Positions 30,442 through 40,183 of a stretch of 44,647 nt of DNA are shown piece by piece. The notes beneath the pieces are model-generated. The model saw only the letters and a list, made by a program, of their open reading frames with translations, was not told the DNA's origin and did no database searches. The stretch spans positions 1 through 44,647 of IMG/VR virus record IMGVR_UViG_3300021185_002914; one strand, 5' to 3'. The position numbers were made by a program, and so were the translations under genes. Origin of the DNA: a virus. The first letter of the stretch is position 1, and each line of letters starts with the position of its first letter.

Positions 30442-31671
30442 ATGGAACAAGAGAACATTGAAGTAAAAGCTGTTGATGGTGTTGAAAACACAACAGCTCA
30501 ACAAAAAGAAGCGGCTGTTATTGAACAGGCTGTTGAACAGGGGGAAGTTAGTCCTGAGTATGGATTTCAAGACGATGGAACCTACAAAGTTAATTTGGAT
30601 AAACCAGTAAACACAGAAGAAAATGCCATTCAAGAGTCAAGCCCAGAGGAAGTACCTTTACGCAACGAACCCGAGGCTAGCGGAGAAGTTCAGCAAGAAA
30701 ACGAGCAAGAACCAAATGAAGAATCTGCCGAGCAGAGCAACGAGCAGGGGTCGCCGCTAGAGCTTATATCAGACGAAACGCCTCTAACTCCAGAATCTAT
30801 TGAAGAAAAAATAGTTGAGGCAGTTGAAGAGGCAGAAGAAAAAAATATTGAAATGCCGGAGGATATTCAAAAGCTAGTAAGCTTTATGGACGAAACAGGT
30901 GGAAGTCTTGAAGACTACGTTAGTCTAAATAGAGATTTTTCAGCTCTTGAGCCCACAAGCTTAGTTTACGAATATTTAAAAGCAACAAAGCCTCATTTAG
31001 ACGATGCTGATATTTCATTCATGATGCAAAATAAATTTGGATATGATGAAGAAGCAGCAGACGAAAGCGAGACTAAAGCTAAGCAATTAGCATTTAAAGA
31101 AGACTTATATAAAGCACAAAATCATTTTAATAGTTCAAAGGAGAAATATTACGCTGATCTTAAGTTAAGAAAGCAAAGTAATGTTCCTGAGGAGTATAAA
31201 GAAGCTTTTGACTTTTATAAACAAGCAAAAGAGTCAGAATCTATTAATAACCAAAATTCTGAATTTTTTCAACAAGCAACTAATAAAGTTTTTAACGAGG
31301 AGTTCAAAGGTTTTGACTTCAAAGTAGGAGACAAAAAATATAGGTTTAAAGTTGAAAATTCAAATAAAGTTAGAGATAGACAGTCAGACCTTACAAATTT
31401 CGTATCTGGTTTTTTAGATGAAAAAACAGGTAAGATAACAAAACCATTAGAATACCATAGAGCTTTGTTTGCAGCAGAAAATGTAGATAAAATAGCTAAT
31501 CACTTTTATGAGCAAGGCCGTGCCGACGCTTTAAAAAATAGTGCTAAGCAATCTAAAAATATTGATATGTCGCCAAGACAAGATGCTGCGTCCCAAGCCC
31601 AATATTCTAATAGTCCAGTTAAAGTTGTAAGTTCTAATAATTCTGATAAATTGCGTATAAAATGGAAATAA
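30442..31671 (+). CDS. Acidic scaffold-like protein, 409 aa
   Basis: The first 150 residues are highly acidic and low complexity (Glu, Gln, Asn, Ser), followed by helical segments, and the C-terminal part is basic (F-K-V-G-D-K-K-Y-R-F-K-V, about residues 293-304; later K-N-S-A-K-Q-S-K-N). An acidic-to-basic protein directly ahead of the capsid gene is the typical layout of a scaffold that guides head assembly and interacts through its basic end. No protease motif seen. It could alternatively be an internal core protein. Confidence 0.65.
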   Translation: MEQENIEVKAVDGVENTTAQQKEAAVIEQAVEQGEVSPEYGFQDDGTYKVNLDKPVNTEENAIQESSPEEVPLRNEPEASGEVQQENEQEPNEESAEQSNEQGSPLELISDETPLTPESIEEKIVEAVEEAEEKNIEMPEDIQKLVSFMDETGGSLEDYVSLNRDFSALEPTSLVYEYLKATKPHLDDADISFMMQNKFGYDEEAADESETKAKQLAFKEDLYKAQNHFNSSKEKYYADLKLRKQSNVPEEYKEAFDFYKQAKESESINNQNSEFFQQATNKVFNEEFKGFDFKVGDKKYRFKVENSNKVRDRQSDLTNFVSGFLDEKTGKITKPLEYHRALFAAENVDKIANHFYEQGRADALKNSAKQSKNIDMSPRQDAASQAQYSNSPVKVVSSNNSDKLRIKWK

Positions 31672-31694
31672 ACAATTATTAAAAACTTTTTATT

Positions 31695-33224
31695 ATGGCT
31701 TTTACAAGCGGTATACCAGCTGCTTTGCAACCAACACAAAGCAAAGCATTATATGCTGGAAATTACATTGATTTTACAGACAGCTCATTTAATATGTGGG
31801 CACAACAATTCTTACCAGATGTTTACGAACAAGAAGTAGAGCGTTACGGAAATCGCTCTATTGGATCTTTCCTTCGTATGGTATCTGCTGAGATGCCTAC
31901 TACTTCAGACCAAATTATCTGGACTGAACAAGGTAGATTACACACACGTTATGCAAACCTACAATGTGTAGGTAATGCTGGAACAATGCCAACATCAGGA
32001 TCTACTCCTGCTGCTGTTGCTCAAGCTGCTAACGGTGGTGCGGTACTTAACTTTCACGTACCAGCTGCACAACCTACTAGCCTAGGATTAACTACACAAG
32101 GAACAACTGCTTGTAACTTCCGTAAGGGACAAACAGTAATGGTTCAAGCTCAATCTTCAGCTACTTCAGCTGTAGGTGGATCAGATGCAGTTATCAAAGG
32201 TATTATTACTAACGTAGTTGGACAGCACTTCCAAGTTAAAACTTTTAAAGGGCACGCTGCTATTACTACAGCTCAGCGCTTTACTGCTTTAGCTTACGGT
32301 TCTGAATTTGCTAAAGGATCTTCTAACTTTACTGAAAAGCTAGATCCTAGCTATGCTACTTTTGCAAATAGCCCAGTTATTTTAAAAGAGCACTATTCTA
32401 TCAACGGTTCTGACACTGCTCAAATCGGATGGATTGAAGTTTCTTCTGAAAATGGAGCTAGCGGATACCTATGGTACCTAAAGTCTGAGCACGAAAACAG
32501 ACTACGTTGGGAAGATTATTTAGAGATGAGTATGGTTGAAGGCGTGGAGCAGGCTAATACAGGTGCTACACTTGACTTTTACGATGCTAACATCACTGCT
32601 ACTGCTAAAGGAACTGAAGGTTTCTTTGCGGCAATCGAATCTCGTGGTAATGTATATTCTGACTTTGGAGCACAGTCTTCTGGAGGTGGAGCATTAACTG
32701 ATTTTGATGCAGTACTTAAGCAACTAGATAAGCAGGGAGCTATTGAAGAAAACATGCTTTTCTTAAATCGTGATCTTTCTTTAGAGATTGATGACATTTT
32801 AGCTCAACAAAACGGTGGATATTCTGGAGGAACTTCTTTCGGAGTATTTAACAATTCTGAAGATATGGCCCTTAACTTAGGGTTTACAGGATACCGTCGT
32901 GGGTCTTATGACTTCTACAAAACTGACTGGAAATACTTAAACGACTGGTCTACAAGAGGTGGTTTTAAAGATATTGAAGGAGTACTAGTACCAGCTGGAA
33001 CTTCAACAGTATATGACCAACAACTTGGAGCTAACATCAAGCGTCCATTCTTACACGTACGTTACCGTGCATCGGAAACTGAAAATCGTAAGAACAAGTC
33101 TTGGGTTACTGGATCTGTTGGTGGAGCTTCTTCATCTCCAATTGATGAGATGAGAATGCACTACTTAAGTGAAAGATGTCTTATTGCACAAGCTGCTAAC
33201 AACTTCGTATTGTTTAAAGCTTAA
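31695..33224 (+). CDS. Major capsid protein, 509 aa
   Basis: Expected HK97-fold capsid protein by place and length. The N-terminal part reads Y-I-D-F-T-D-S-S-F-N-M-W-A-Q-Q-F-L-P-D-V-Y, then R-S-I-G-S-F-L-R-M-V-S-A-E-M-P-T-T-S-D-Q-I-I-W-T-E, a segment I associate with crAss-like capsid proteins; the C-terminal part ends with R-M-H-Y-L-S-E-R-C-L-I-A-Q-A-A-N-N-F-V-L-F. Codon use differs from neighbours: more CGT, AAC, TTC and GAC and fewer A/T-ending codons, which suggests selection for high expression. The hairpin at 33240-33266 follows its stop. Confidence 0.88.
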   Translation: MAFTSGIPAALQPTQSKALYAGNYIDFTDSSFNMWAQQFLPDVYEQEVERYGNRSIGSFLRMVSAEMPTTSDQIIWTEQGRLHTRYANLQCVGNAGTMPTSGSTPAAVAQAANGGAVLNFHVPAAQPTSLGLTTQGTTACNFRKGQTVMVQAQSSATSAVGGSDAVIKGIITNVVGQHFQVKTFKGHAAITTAQRFTALAYGSEFAKGSSNFTEKLDPSYATFANSPVILKEHYSINGSDTAQIGWIEVSSENGASGYLWYLKSEHENRLRWEDYLEMSMVEGVEQANTGATLDFYDANITATAKGTEGFFAAIESRGNVYSDFGAQSSGGGALTDFDAVLKQLDKQGAIEENMLFLNRDLSLEIDDILAQQNGGYSGGTSFGVFNNSEDMALNLGFTGYRRGSYDFYKTDWKYLNDWSTRGGFKDIEGVLVPAGTSTVYDQQLGANIKRPFLHVRYRASETENRKNKSWVTGSVGGASSSPIDEMRMHYLSERCLIAQAANNFVLFKA

Positions 33225-33239
33225 GAATATTTAGTGGAA

Positions 33240-33266
33240 TTACCCTCGTTATAAAGACGGGGGTAA
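33240..33266 (+). terminator. Hairpin terminator after the capsid gene
   Basis: TTACCCTCGT (33240-33249) pairs with ACGGGGGTAA (33257-33266): ten base pairs with one G-T wobble and a 7-base loop. It starts 16 bases after the capsid stop. The following bases (CTTCTACTTTTAATT) are T-rich but not a strict T-run. It may be a partial terminator or a stabilising 3' end for the capsid mRNA. Confidence 0.7.
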
Positions 33267-33301
33267 CTTCTACTTTTAATTATTATATTATATTTTATAT
33301 T

Positions 33302-34069
33302 ATGTCAACAAAAACTACAAAAACTAATCCTGAAACGGGTTGGGAAATAAAAGATCGAACTTATATTTTAAAAGGTAACAGGTCTCCAATAACATGGACC
33401 ATTCAATCAAAGCATACTTCGCGTAAGCCATTATTATACTTTGATGAAGTAAAGGGTGAAAATAAAGAAATCAGATATGCTACAAATCAAAAATCATTAT
33501 TTGTAGATGAACAAGATGGTTTTGCAACTCTTGGCCATATAATCTTTTTAGATGGTGTATTAGAAGCACCAAGACAAATGCAAAGCTTACAAAAGCTATT
33601 ATCATTATATCACCCATTAACAAATGTGCTTTGGGAAGAAGTCGACGAAGCAGCTGAAGCAGCTGATGAAGTTGAAGTAATGGAATTAGAAATTGAAGCT
33701 TTAAGCTTAGTTAGATCTTTAGATATTGAACACTTAGAAGCTATAATGAGAACTGAATTAGGTTCTTCAGTAGCTACTATGACATCAAAAGAATTAAAAC
33801 GTGATGCGTATAGATTTGCGCAAAACAATCCAACGCTTTTTATAGAGCTTTCAGAAGATGAAGACATTAAGCTAAGGAACTTAGCAAACCGAGCTGTTGA
33901 ATCTGGAATTTTACAACTTACTGATGAAAATACAGTATTTAAATTCCCCAATGGCAAAAAGGTAATGACTGTTCCTTTTGATCAACATCCATATGGTGCA
34001 TTAGCACAATACTTTAAAACTGATGAAGGCGTTGACCTTATGAAGTCAATTATGAAAAAACTTTCATAA
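33302..34069 (+). CDS. Head protein of unknown function, 255 aa
   Basis: N-terminal half is mixed alpha/beta with aromatic strands (W-T-I-Q-S-K-H, L-L-Y-F-D-E-V); the centre is an acidic helix (V-D-E-A-A-E-A-A-D-E-V-E-V-M-E-L-E-I-E, about residues 114-132); the C-terminus is helical with F-K-F-P-N-G-K-K-V. Placed between capsid and connectors, it is probably a head-completion, decoration or core protein. It is flanked by two hairpins (33240-33266 and 34078-34106), so it may be transcribed partly as its own unit. Family not recognised. Confidence 0.6.
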   Translation: MSTKTTKTNPETGWEIKDRTYILKGNRSPITWTIQSKHTSRKPLLYFDEVKGENKEIRYATNQKSLFVDEQDGFATLGHIIFLDGVLEAPRQMQSLQKLLSLYHPLTNVLWEEVDEAAEAADEVEVMELEIEALSLVRSLDIEHLEAIMRTELGSSVATMTSKELKRDAYRFAQNNPTLFIELSEDEDIKLRNLANRAVESGILQLTDENTVFKFPNGKKVMTVPFDQHPYGALAQYFKTDEGVDLMKSIMKKLS

Positions 34070-34077
34070 TACTACCA

Positions 34078-34106
34078 GATATAAGGCAAGAAATTAGCCT
34101 TATATC
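34078..34106. terminator. Perfect 10-bp inverted repeat, terminator-like
   Basis: GATATAAGGC (34078-34087) and GCCTTATATC (34097-34106) are exact reverse complements with a 9-base loop, just after the 255-aa gene. The following bases are A/T-rich without a clear T-run on the plus strand. It could be an attenuating hairpin or mRNA processing/stability element between head and connector genes. Confidence 0.55.
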
Positions 34107-34126
34107 GCCTAACTAAAAATATACTA

Positions 34127-34870
34127 ATGATAAATATAAACGATGTATACAAAACTGTTCTTGTTGTAATCAACAAAGAGAATAGAGGTTATATTACACC
34201 GGAAGAATTTAACAGATTATCAGCTCTTGCGCAAAACGAAATATTTGAAGGATATTTTAACAAACAAGTAATGTACGAGTCTGGTATAAATGTACAAACA
34301 GACTTTTCAGACCCAGTACTTACTAACTCTGAAAAAATAAATGTTTTTTACGGTTCTTCTGCTTTAACAGAATCAAATGAAATGTTTGCTTTTCCATCTG
34401 ACTTTTATAAATTGGGTGTTGTTTCTGTTAACGGAGCTACTGCGGATTTTGTATCACACGAAGATCTTAAGTATATAACATTGTCCCCGCTTACTTATCC
34501 TGCAACAACACAACCAGTTTACGCGATTATAGGAAACGGCATTAAAATATTACCCAGTTCAATAAGTTCTGGGGTTACATTAGAGTACCTTAAAAAGCCT
34601 ATAAATCCTAAATGGGGTTATATAATGCCAACAGCTCCTCAGATTGCTGCAGGCGTTCCTAATGAGCCCATATACGATTCTACGGCCTTTAATCCAGATA
34701 CAGATAGCTATACTGCAACAGCTAAATCGTATAATTTTGATTTACATGCTTCCGAGCAAAATAATTTAGTAATGAAAATATTATCATATGCAGGTGTAGT
34801 TATAAAACAAGCAGACATATCTGGATTTGCACAAGGTAAAGATCAACAACTACAAGCAACTGAACAATAA
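34127..34870 (+). CDS. Head-tail connector/ring protein, 247 aa
   Basis: Starts with D-V-Y-K-T-V-L-V-V-I-N-K-E-N-R-G-Y-I-T-P-E-E-F-N-R-L-S-A-L-A-Q-N-E-I-F-E-G-Y-F, a helical opening I associate with the small connector proteins of crAss-like and related phages. A beta domain (about residues 85-160) follows and then a long C-terminal part with K-I-L-S-Y-A-G-V. It probably forms a ring under the portal. The next gene overlaps by one base. Confidence 0.65.
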   Translation: MININDVYKTVLVVINKENRGYITPEEFNRLSALAQNEIFEGYFNKQVMYESGINVQTDFSDPVLTNSEKINVFYGSSALTESNEMFAFPSDFYKLGVVSVNGATADFVSHEDLKYITLSPLTYPATTQPVYAIIGNGIKILPSSISSGVTLEYLKKPINPKWGYIMPTAPQIAAGVPNEPIYDSTAFNPDTDSYTATAKSYNFDLHASEQNNLVMKILSYAGVVIKQADISGFAQGKDQQLQATEQ

Positions 34871-35781
34871 TGGCAATATCAAGAAAACCTTTAGACGTAG
34901 ATAACTACTCAGCCGCAGAAGGCGGTAATGGAAGCGCTATACCAGGATACTATAGTAGAGTTAATTTAAATGATATAATTAACAATTTTATAGTTGGATA
35001 TACAGGAGACGGAAAAGTGTTGCCTAAAGTTCCAAGATATGAAGTTGCATTCTGGGCTCAAAGAACAGTGCAAGAGTTTAGCTATGATATTTTTCATGCA
35101 GAAAAAAACATGGAAATAGAGCTAAGCAGCACTTTACAAATATCATTACCTTCAGATTATGTAAATTATGTTGATATATCTTGTTTAGATGCTGATGGCA
35201 ATTTAAGACCTTTGCAAAATAGCAAACGATTAAAGCCTACAAAATCAGCCTCGCAAGATCAAGACTATAATTATATATATGACCAAGAAGGTAATATTAT
35301 ATATGAGCAAACATCTCAAACGCTAAAACAATTTGGCAAAAGCGATATTTCAACTAAAAAACAAAATTACGAAAGTGAAGAATATGACGTAAGAGATGAA
35401 GCTTATGGTGCAAAGTATGGTTCCGAGCCGGAACGTGCAAATGCAAACGGTACTTATGTATTAGACTTAGAAGCTGGTAAGATTTATTTTGATTCAATGT
35501 TTGGTGAAGGAGATATAATTGTTTTAAGTTATATTTCTGACGGACTTGGAGATAACGGTGATTTTGCCAATGTATTAGTGCCTAAACTAGCCGAAGATGC
35601 TGTTTATGCTAATATATTATATAATTTATCCAAGTTAAGACCTTCTGCTAGCGGTGCTGCAGGACTGTATAAAAAAGAAGCATACGCTAAACTGCGTAAT
35701 GCAAAAATACGGCTATCTAATATGAAAATAAAAGAAATTGCACAAGTATTAAGAGGTAAGTCTAAGTGGATTAAACATTAA
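34870..35781 (+). CDS. Second connector/ring protein, 303 aa
   Basis: Begins K-P-L-D-V-D-N-Y-S-A-A-E-G-G, with P-G-Y-Y-S-R-V (about residue 27) and a helix-rich middle, a beta segment (Y-V-L-D-L-E-A-G-K-I-Y-F-D-S) and C-terminal helices with basic residues (K-L-R-N-A-K-I-R-L-S-N-M-K). Such proteins sit next to the stabilization protein gene in marine and crAss-like phages and are taken as tail-tube or head-tail ring proteins. Exact position in the virion is not deducible here. Confidence 0.65.
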   Translation: MAISRKPLDVDNYSAAEGGNGSAIPGYYSRVNLNDIINNFIVGYTGDGKVLPKVPRYEVAFWAQRTVQEFSYDIFHAEKNMEIELSSTLQISLPSDYVNYVDISCLDADGNLRPLQNSKRLKPTKSASQDQDYNYIYDQEGNIIYEQTSQTLKQFGKSDISTKKQNYESEEYDVRDEAYGAKYGSEPERANANGTYVLDLEAGKIYFDSMFGEGDIIVLSYISDGLGDNGDFANVLVPKLAEDAVYANILYNLSKLRPSASGAAGLYKKEAYAKLRNAKIRLSNMKIKEIAQVLRGKSKWIKH

Positions 35782-35785
35782 ATTT

Positions 35786-38700
35786 ATGCCAGAAATTAAA
35801 AGAGTCTTTAGCGCGAGTCGAATGAATCGTGATTTAGATGATAGACTATTGCAACCCGGTGAATACCGAGAAGCATTGAATATAAATGTAAGCAAGTCAG
35901 AAGGCTCTGATTCAGGTGCAATTGAAAATTTATTAGGAAATAAACTAATATACGATGCGAGTGGTATTGCTAACGCTAAGGTAATTGGGCAATACAAAGA
36001 CACTGGTAATGAAAAATTATTTTATTATATAACTAATAATGATCAATATGATCATAGTAACCCTTCTAATAAAAAATCACAAATAATTCAGTACGATCAA
36101 AAAGCTGATAAAATTACAGTACTTGTTAATAGTAACTCTTTAAATTTTCATAAAGATTTTCCTATAACAGGTATAAACTTAGTTGATAATTTATTATTTT
36201 GGACAGATGATAGAAATCCTCCGAGAAAAATAAATGTTGAAACAGCTATTAACAACCCAGGACATTATAATCTTGCTGTTGATATAGATAGTTTAATATC
36301 TGTAGCTAAATTTTCGCCGTATGAAGCCGCTAATATATTACAGCTTTCAGACTCTGACGAAGAGGGTAACTTAATTACATCAAATTTTTTAGAAAATAAA
36401 TTAATACGATTTTCTTATAGATGGAAATTTGAAGATGGCGAGTATAGCATTTTAGCACCGTTTACACCAATATGTTTTTCAAGATTAGGATTGCCTGACG
36501 CAATAAATACTGGAAGCATTTCAGATTTTGGTGAAATTGAAACATTTGTTAATGCTGTAAAATCAGTACAACTTTCAGTTCCTACACCATCTGGTTACGG
36601 GATAACAGGTGTTGAATTAATATATAAAGAAAGTCAATCTTCTGTTTTATATGTTGTAGAAGATAAGCCTATTACTACAGAATCATTAACAACGTTTTTT
36701 TATAAATCACAAGATCCATTTAAAACTTTACCAGGGGATCAATTAACTAGAATATACGATGCTGTCCCTAGAAAAGCTAAATCACAAGAATTAGCAGGAG
36801 GTAGATTAGTTTATGGTAACTTTTTACAAAATTTTGATATACCAGATATATCATTTAGTGTTGCAAGAACAGGTGAAACATCTGCTAGATATACAGCACT
36901 AGATGATCATATGTCGGTAAAATCACGAAGAACATATCAAGTTGGTATTGTTTTAGCTGATAAATTCGGCAGACAATCTCCCGTAATATTATCTAGCACA
37001 GGTAATGACACTGTTTTTATTGATGCAGGAGCTGGAGAATATGACAGTACTAATGTATTTAATGCTTTGCGAGTTTCTTTTTCACAAGCAACAGTTGAAA
37101 CCTTACAAGGTTTAGACTGGGCTTATTCGTATAGAATTGTAGTAAAACAAAGAGAGCAAGAATATTATAACTGGATTTCAGTAGTTAGCGGAGCTAATAC
37201 AGTTTCAAGATTAGGAGACAGTATTAACAAAATACCAAGAGATCAAACAGCTGTAATACCGCCAAGTACTTCAAATACTATATCACCTTGTGATGTTTCA
37301 GTATATCCAAAGGTACTAAGTGGGGCTAATCAAGTAACGGCGTCTTTAACAAAAGTACAATCTATTAACAATCCTTCAGGGTCCGCTACTGTTCCAACAA
37401 GAACAGATGCAGGCGCTACAATTAGCTCTGGAATTGTTGTTTACGAAACAGAGCCTTTTGAATCAGATCTTGATATATTTTATGAAACATCTACAGGAGG
37501 TGCTATAAACTTATTAAACACTTCCGGAGCAACTATAGACGTTGTATTTTTTAACTGCTATCTGTTAACGTTTTCTACAGGAACACATGTAGAGCTAAAT
37601 AGGTTACGTGCAGGCTTTAATCAAAAGTTTTTTGATGTAGGTGTTAGAGCTTATGTTGTTAAAGAAAATTTTGCTGAAGAAAGAAGATTTAATACTCTTA
37701 TACATTCTAGTGGATTATTTAATTCTAGAACAAATATAAATTACATAAATCAATTTAATGAAGCTGAAGGTGGTTTAACAATATCGCTAGACCCGCAAGA
37801 TGGATCAGTGCAAAAGATATTTGCAGACGATACACAAATAATTATTGCTCAAGAAGATAAAATATCAAGGTCTCCAATAAATAAAGACTTTATATATTCC
37901 GCAGAGGGAGGAGCTATACCAGTAACTAGTAACACACAATTTTTAGGAACTATAGCACCCTATGCTGGAGAGTTTGGAATTTCAAAAGATGCGCAGTCAT
38001 TTGCAGCTTACGGTTATGCTAAATATTTTACAGATAAAAGTAGAGGAACTGTATTAAGACTTTCTCAAAATGGACTTGTAGAAATTTCAAATGCAGGAAT
38101 GAGTGATTTTTTTAGAGACGCTTTAAAAAATTCAACTGAAATAATAGGGTCATATGATGAATATCATGGGCTATATAATTTAACTATAATAGGCGAAGGT
38201 TACGAGGGCAATGATGACACAAACATTGCTACAGCTAGCGATAATTACTTTACAATATCATTTGATGAAAACTCAAAAGGGTGGAGTAGTTTTAAATCTT
38301 TTAAACAAGAGGGTGGTATTAGTTTAAATAACATGTACTACACTTTTAGTGGAGGTTCTTTGTGGAAACATAATGATGCTTCTGTAACTAGAAATAATTT
38401 TTACAATGCTGGCACAGCAGAATCTTACGTTGAGCCTATATTAAATGACAGCCCGTCTTTAGTAAAAACTTTTAATAACATTAGTTATGAAGGTACGGGA
38501 GGCTGGGAGCTTGATTATTTAAGAACAGACTTAAGCGATATTGGTGTTGTTCCTACTGCTGCTAATGTTTTTGATGCTACATTGCAAATAAACAGAGCAG
38601 ATGCTGTTGTTGGAGCAAATACTATAATTAGTGGAGAAAGAGTTGGCAGAGGTAAAACAGGCGATATTCTTGAATGGGCTATATTTGTTTCACCTAAAAA

Positions 38701-40183
38701 TTCAGATTACGCATTTAAAGATCCTAGCTTGCCAGGTAATCCTTCTGTAACAGATCAAATAAGTATAACTTATTCTGGTTCTGAAACAGTTAACATTACA
38801 AATCCTACTGAAATAGTAGATGGCAAGTTTGTTTTTAAAGTGCAATACACTATAGGCAATTCAAATCAGTTATTATCTTTAGATGTTAATGGATCTGGAG
38901 CTGCTGTTGCTTTTGCTGTTTCATTACTTACTATAACTATAAGTGATACAGTTACAAGCGCGGCTGTTAGTCCAACATTAGTTGAATTATCAACACCTGG
39001 TGCACAAACGCAAAACGTGGTTATTGCGCCAAATACAGGTTACTACATGGAGCCTGGATTCATTACAGCTGGTATTTCAGCACTTAGCTCTTTAAATGCT
39101 TCTGCTATAACAGGCGCAGAAACAAAAATTGTTAAGGTAGTTAATTACAACGGAACTAATAATTATACTATTGACGGTATACGACAAAACATATTGTCGC
39201 TTGTAGAAGGTTACACTTATACATTTGATCAAAGTGATAGTAGCAATACAGGTCACCCTCTTATGTTTAGTGTAAACGCTAATGGGCCAGATTATGGCAC
39301 AGGGGTTACTGTTACAGGAACTCCAGGCAACCCTGGAGCTGCTACTACTATAGTTGTAACTACTGCAACACCATCATTGTATTATTACTGCACAAATCAC
39401 AGCGGTATGGGCGGAGCTATTGGCATAACGCCATTGCCTTATGTTAGAACGTCTAACGGTACAACAGAAGATGTTAATGGGTTACAATTATTATATTCAA
39501 TACCGTTAACAGTTCCTAATACAGTAACAAATAATGTATTAAGTTTTTCAGGAAATGCTAATGCTTTATATGATTTAACTTGGGCAACACCTGCATCCGG
39601 TGTATTAACTACTCCGGCTGGAACATCTGTTGGCAACGCTTATACAACGCATCCATTTGATACTGTGGCTACAAGAACAGCTACATTAAGATGGACTGCT
39701 TCAGCAACTGATAAAACATTTTTATTAACTTCACACGATGTTACTTACAATGTTGCAGATGCTAATTTAACAGAAGTGCTTTCAAGTGATGGTGGGTATT
39801 TAGAAACTACAATAGTATTGCCTAAGATATATGAAGACACTGTTGCTACTGCGACTATAACAGGAGCTGGCGAAGAAACTGCTGCTTTAGGGACATACCC
39901 TTCAGCACATACGTTTGCTGCAACCTCTCCAACACCGTTGATAATAGGCGATGACGTTGCTGAAAAAGCTAATATAAAAACAAGAGCTACACCAAATCAA
40001 CCTTGGATTTTAATAAACGGGGTTAATGGAGTAGGTGTTGCGAATGAACTTGGCCAATATACATTTTCAGTCGCTGAAAATGCAACAGGTTCTTCAAGAA
40101 CAGGTACTATAACTATAGATAAAAATAATTCAAGAGTAACAGGTATTACTGCACATGTAATAACCATAACGCAATCTGCTTAA
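35786..40183 (+). CDS. Stabilization/tail-hub protein with cupredoxin and BACON-like domains, 1465 aa
   Basis: Residues 1 to about 900 resemble the stabilization protein of crAss-like phages (P22 gp10-like needle-head region): an opening with M-N-R-D-L-D-D-R-L-L-Q-P-G-E-Y-R-E-A-L-N and L-L-F-W-T-D-D-R-N-P-P-R-K-I-N. The C-terminal 500 residues are added Ig-like modules, including a cupredoxin-like domain (about 1110-1215; G-H-P-L-M-F His about 1156; Y-Y-C-T-N-H-S-G-M-G) similar to that of the fibre at 17563, and a BACON-like end (about 1375-1465; R-T-G-T-I-T-I...I-T-I-T-Q). It could act both as plug of the head-tail joint and as host-surface contact. It overlaps the next gene by one base. Confidence 0.78.
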   Translation: MPEIKRVFSASRMNRDLDDRLLQPGEYREALNINVSKSEGSDSGAIENLLGNKLIYDASGIANAKVIGQYKDTGNEKLFYYITNNDQYDHSNPSNKKSQIIQYDQKADKITVLVNSNSLNFHKDFPITGINLVDNLLFWTDDRNPPRKINVETAINNPGHYNLAVDIDSLISVAKFSPYEAANILQLSDSDEEGNLITSNFLENKLIRFSYRWKFEDGEYSILAPFTPICFSRLGLPDAINTGSISDFGEIETFVNAVKSVQLSVPTPSGYGITGVELIYKESQSSVLYVVEDKPITTESLTTFFYKSQDPFKTLPGDQLTRIYDAVPRKAKSQELAGGRLVYGNFLQNFDIPDISFSVARTGETSARYTALDDHMSVKSRRTYQVGIVLADKFGRQSPVILSSTGNDTVFIDAGAGEYDSTNVFNALRVSFSQATVETLQGLDWAYSYRIVVKQREQEYYNWISVVSGANTVSRLGDSINKIPRDQTAVIPPSTSNTISPCDVSVYPKVLSGANQVTASLTKVQSINNPSGSATVPTRTDAGATISSGIVVYETEPFESDLDIFYETSTGGAINLLNTSGATIDVVFFNCYLLTFSTGTHVELNRLRAGFNQKFFDVGVRAYVVKENFAEERRFNTLIHSSGLFNSRTNINYINQFNEAEGGLTISLDPQDGSVQKIFADDTQIIIAQEDKISRSPINKDFIYSAEGGAIPVTSNTQFLGTIAPYAGEFGISKDAQSFAAYGYAKYFTDKSRGTVLRLSQNGLVEISNAGMSDFFRDALKNSTEIIGSYDEYHGLYNLTIIGEGYEGNDDTNIATASDNYFTISFDENSKGWSSFKSFKQEGGISLNNMYYTFSGGSLWKHNDASVTRNNFYNAGTAESYVEPILNDSPSLVKTFNNISYEGTGGWELDYLRTDLSDIGVVPTAANVFDATLQINRADAVVGANTIISGERVGRGKTGDILEWAIFVSPKNSDYAFKDPSLPGNPSVTDQISITYSGSETVNITNPTEIVDGKFVFKVQYTIGNSNQLLSLDVNGSGAAVAFAVSLLTITISDTVTSAAVSPTLVELSTPGAQTQNVVIAPNTGYYMEPGFITAGISALSSLNASAITGAETKIVKVVNYNGTNNYTIDGIRQNILSLVEGYTYTFDQSDSSNTGHPLMFSVNANGPDYGTGVTVTGTPGNPGAATTIVVTTATPSLYYYCTNHSGMGGAIGITPLPYVRTSNGTTEDVNGLQLLYSIPLTVPNTVTNNVLSFSGNANALYDLTWATPASGVLTTPAGTSVGNAYTTHPFDTVATRTATLRWTASATDKTFLLTSHDVTYNVADANLTEVLSSDGGYLETTIVLPKIYEDTVATATITGAGEETAALGTYPSAHTFAATSPTPLIIGDDVAEKANIKTRATPNQPWILINGVNGVGVANELGQYTFSVAENATGSSRTGTITIDKNNSRVTGITAHVITITQSA

